The translations under genes and the position numbers were made by a program. The notes under the pieces are model-generated. The model was not told where the DNA came from. It made no database searches and saw nothing but the letters and a program-made list of their open reading frames with translations. Positions 61,195 to 64,000 of a stretch of DNA of 64,000 nucleotides are shown here, in pieces. Position 1 is the stretch's first letter; each line of letters begins with the position of its first letter. The DNA comes from Anaerosphaera aminiphila DSM 21120 (GTDB lineage Bacteria > Bacillota > Clostridia > Tissierellales > Peptoniphilaceae). The stretch lies in assembly GCF_900129925.1 (NCBI RefSeq), contig NZ_FQXI01000004.1, positions 58,724-122,723 of the forward strand, written 5' to 3'.

Positions 61195-63678
61195 TTAATT
61201 GTTGATTCTATCTATTAATGAGCGACTTTCTTCTCTCTTTTGAAGTCTATATGGTAAAAATATTGCGATTAGTATTAGTATTGGAGAAAGTATTCCAATT
61301 CCTAAAAAGGACATTCCACCTTTCATTGGCAAGTAATTTCCAACTCCACTTACAATTGTAAGTTCTGAAATCACTGATACAACTATTCCCAAAATTAGTG
61401 AAGGTACTACAAAGGCAAGTCCCTGCAATAAAAACATCTTCTTTCTTTGTTTGTTGTCCAGTCCTATTGCCTCAAGTATTCCATACTCTCTTCTGTTTTT
61501 AATCAAATTAGTAGTGAGTAAATTTACCATATTTAAACAGCCCAGTATTACTAAAATTACAGAAATAGTAGCTCCCATTAAAAGTATTGCACTTTTAAAC
61601 TTCTCTCCATCTTTCATCTTTGTATCCATGGAATCGTATCTAAGTCTTGGATTTTCTTCAAGTTTACTATCCATATATTTTGCAAAACTTTCCCTTGCAC
61701 TGTCTTCAATATCAAAACTATAGGTCATAACAGGTGCTTCACCTATTAAGTCAATATAGTCAGCTGTATTTAAATAAAAATTTGGTGTCTCCACTTCATT
61801 TTTTGCATCTTCTTCTCTATTCCCTGTAGGTTCAACTCCCTCTCTATTTATCATTACAAAATATCTGGCATTGTTTGAAGGACTTGTCTCTATTACTCCT
61901 GCAATTTTATATTCCTTCAGGCTACCATCTCCTAATGTAACCGTTACTGTATCTCCAACTGAATATAAATTTTCTCCCTTTGAATAATAATCTTCATAGG
62001 TACTATAGTAAATAGAATTTGGCTCTTCACTTACTCCTCCTTCAAAATAATTTTGTTTACTTAATAAATATTTATCCATTCCATAAAACACAGGAAAGTA
62101 TTCACTATCTTTTAAATGGTATTTCCAAACGCCGCTGTTATCTGACCTATATCCATTAAAGAGAATCCTTCCCCCATTGATAAAGCCACTTTGACTTTCA
62201 ATGTCTTTAATTAAATTTTCATCAACTATGTTTTTGGCTTTTGCTCCATATTCATACCTAAAATAACTTCCGTCAGCTACAAGATAATCTGTCTTTAGTT
62301 CATCGCTATACATATTTTCAACGTCCAGTCTTGTGGCAACAGATAATGCTGTGTTTAATATTCCTATAGACATTGCAATTGAAAGCAACACTATAAAAAA
62401 TCTTCCCTTGCTTTCGTAGGCATATCTCTTTGAAAGAGTTGAAATCTTTGGAACTTTTTTACTTCCCTTAGAATTTATCTTTTGATAATTTACAGATTCA
62501 ATGGGATTTAATTTTTTTAACATTTTAGCAGGTTTTAAACAGGATATATAAATTGTAAGGACTGAAAATAGCGCTGAAAATATTATTATTCCAAAATTAA
62601 AGTAAGAAATGTTTTCAATCATTCCCTTTCCATCATAGCTCATCTCTCTAAGTATAAGAGGTAAAAATCCCCTCCCTACAAAATATCCAATTAATATTCC
62701 AACGGGAATTCCAACTACACATAAATATAAACACTGTTTTATAAGTATTTTCTTTAGCTGTTTTGAAGTTGCTCCTATTGTCTTTAACAGTCCATAGAGC
62801 TTAATGTCCTCAACTACTGAAATTGAAAGCACATTGTAAATTAAAAGGTATCCCATTCCCATTACCAGTATTAAAAATATTACTGCTGCAATTACTACAG
62901 AAATATCTAAATTAGAAATATTTAATTCATTTGCAGGATTTATTCCCACTTTTACCTTTCCAGGTTTGTAAGTAGCATAATCTTCTTCTATTTCCATGCC
63001 ATGACTTTTAACTATTGAACTAATATTTTCCCTTAGGTTCCATTTGTTCATATTATTAATTCCAAGGACATAATTGTATTTTGAAACATTTAAACTATCT
63101 AAATCCTCTTTTGAAATATAGGACTGACCCTTATAAGTATCACTTTCTATTGGCGCTTTATAATATCCGCATAGAGTGTATTCTCTACTTTGAATTGAAT
63201 GGTCATATTCATTTCCCCTCTTATCCATAAATTCAAAGTTTAAATTCATTTTTGTTCCGATTTTAGCAGGATATCCAAGATATTCCAATGACTGAGTATC
63301 CATTACAATATCCCCTAATTTTTCAGGATACTTTCCCTCTACTAAATTTACAAATCTATTTTTTAAAAACTGCTCATCTCCCCATTGAATTTCAATTAAT
63401 TCTCCTGCAAGTTTTGGAGATGTAATAGTTCCTATTTTAACTCCCTCTGCTACACCTTTAAGTTTTGTGTCGCTTTTTAACTCTTCTGCCATTTCCTTAG
63501 AAAGAAGTTCAATTGTTGCTTCTTCTCTTCCTCCCAATTTTCTTGCCATACTCTCACCATAAATATTTTTAAAGCCAAAGAGCATAGTAAACATTGTAGT
63601 GAAGAGTATACAAGTTAGAGCAATGGCAAGAATTAATATATTATTTCTCCTCTTATTTCCCTTTGATAGATTGTAAAA
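61195..63678 (-). pseudogene. Large FtsX-type ABC permease, 5' end removed by an IS30-family element
   Basis: The frame runs from about 63678 to the stop at 61195 (roughly 828 codons), with two FtsX domains and a large extracytoplasmic region between them. It reads FYNLSKGNKRRNNILILAIAL at its start, which is the usual beginning of the first helix. An in-frame stop lies directly upstream at 63681-63679, and no start codon exists before ATG 63594. Only a few residues of the original N-terminus are missing, at the junction with the IS30-like sequence. From ATG 63594 the product would lose most of helix 1. The cognate ATPase is not visible, and may lie beyond the element. Confidence 0.8.
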
Positions 63679-63703
63679 TTAAATGCGACACCTAAAATAA
63701 AAA

Positions 63704-63777
63704 CTCATAACAAATTTGTATTTCGTGTAAAATGTTAATTACCACAAAAAACAATCACGAAAGGAATCTGTTATGAG
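63704..63777 (+). promoter_or_regulatory. Inverted repeat that can sequester the transposase start codon
   Basis: CTCATAACA at 63704-63712 is the exact reverse complement of 63769-63777, which includes the ATG of the transposase. RNA read in from outside the element could fold and hide the start; a transcript starting between the arms could not. Such protection against readthrough is known from other insertion sequences. Confidence 0.4.
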
Positions 63778-64000
63778 TCATAAATATCTTACCATGGATG
63801 ATAGAAATAAAATAGAAGTGTTGAATAAAGAAGGATATTCTGCTAGAAAAATTGCCAATATATTAGGGTTTCATCATTCAACAATTAGTCGAGAACTTAA
63901 AAGGTGTAAAGCCGAATATTCAGCAGTAGATTCTCAAAAGTACTACCAAGAACTTTCTATGAAAAAGGGTAGAAAGTCTAAAATTACTGATGGCTTGAAG
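63773..64000 (+). CDS. IS30-family transposase, N-terminal part (cut by window edge)
   Basis: 76 codons are visible. The protein begins with a helix-turn-helix typical of IS30 transposases (DRNKIEVLNKEGYSARKIANILGFHHSTISRELKR), followed by the start of the linker. The DDE catalytic domain lies beyond the window. AAAGGAA precedes the ATG. Confidence 0.88.
   Translation, partial: MSHKYLTMDDRNKIEVLNKEGYSARKIANILGFHHSTISRELKRCKAEYSAVDSQKYYQELSMKKGRKSKITDGLK

Larger units (their letters stand above)
63672..64000 (+). mobile_element. IS30-family insertion sequence, left end (continues past the window)
   Basis: The element starts somewhere between about 63672 and 63690, where the permease frame is broken, and includes the transposase start at 63773. 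The exact terminal inverted repeat cannot be fixed because the other end is outside the window. Confidence 0.7.

Noticed and set aside
1..64000. CRISPR array, prophage, tRNA or rRNA genes
   Set aside because: No regularly spaced repeats, phage structural genes, tRNA-like cloverleaf or rRNA sequence was recognised on reading; a dedicated tRNA/CRISPR scan could confirm this.

Overview
This AT-rich window looks like the chromosome of a low-GC anaerobic member of the Bacillota. The evidence is strong GGAGG ribosome-binding sites, frequent GTG and TTG starts, TTGACA/TATAAT-type promoters, a T-box leader, Veg, an S-layer (SLH) protein, a butyryl-CoA-dehydrogenase/Etf operon and a superoxide reductase. 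The gene mix fits Tissierellia/Peptoniphilaceae-like cocci, but that placement is an inference. I found no rRNA, tRNA, prophage or CRISPR array.

Layout. 1-4240: a leftward TRAP uptake operon (nitrilase-family amidase, DUF2848 protein, DctP, DctQ and a DctM cut by the window edge), driven from a promoter inside a perfect 22-bp inverted repeat. 4290-8365: ftsE-ftsX-M23 peptidase-ctpA, a cell-division and wall-remodelling operon. 8477-10265: formyl-THF cyclo-ligase and a CofE-like ligase. 10303-13660: membrane J-domain protein with a metallopeptidase, a glutamate-racemase-like protein without catalytic cysteines behind ispE, and veg. 13746-21475: an AspT-like permease, then a long operon of coiled-coil protein, hydrolase, murF, ddl, rnr and smpB. 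21584-26614: tandem glutaredoxins, HutD/Ves protein, mgtE, APC permease and YitT.

26652-38308 holds branched-chain amino-acid biosynthesis: leuA-leuC-leuD-leuB-(ABC ATPase)-ilvB-ilvN-ilvC-ilvD under a T-box leader with a probable Leu specifier, followed by ilvE with its own promoter. 38373-42118: a nuclease-helicase fusion, a WYL regulator and a GyrI-like protein. 42154-45273: bcd-etfB-etfA. 45326-48935: pgi, a PAS-SpoIIE phosphatase and an rRNA methyltransferase.

The right part (49-64 kb) is rich in export and stress genes. It has a MacB-like efflux system with two permease copies that look homogenised by gene conversion, a superoxide reductase, a TVP38 membrane protein, an SLH surface protein, a bacitracin-type ABC transporter with a YxeA-like protein, and a two-component system behind a large FtsX-type permease. 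That permease gene has lost its start codon to an IS30-family element that runs off the right edge.

The items most worth a second look are the TRAP promoter palindrome, the racemase-like pseudoenzyme, the ATPase inside the leu-ilv operon, the nuclease-helicase/WYL/GyrI cluster and the IS30 junction. No single locus can be declared a new system from sequence alone.
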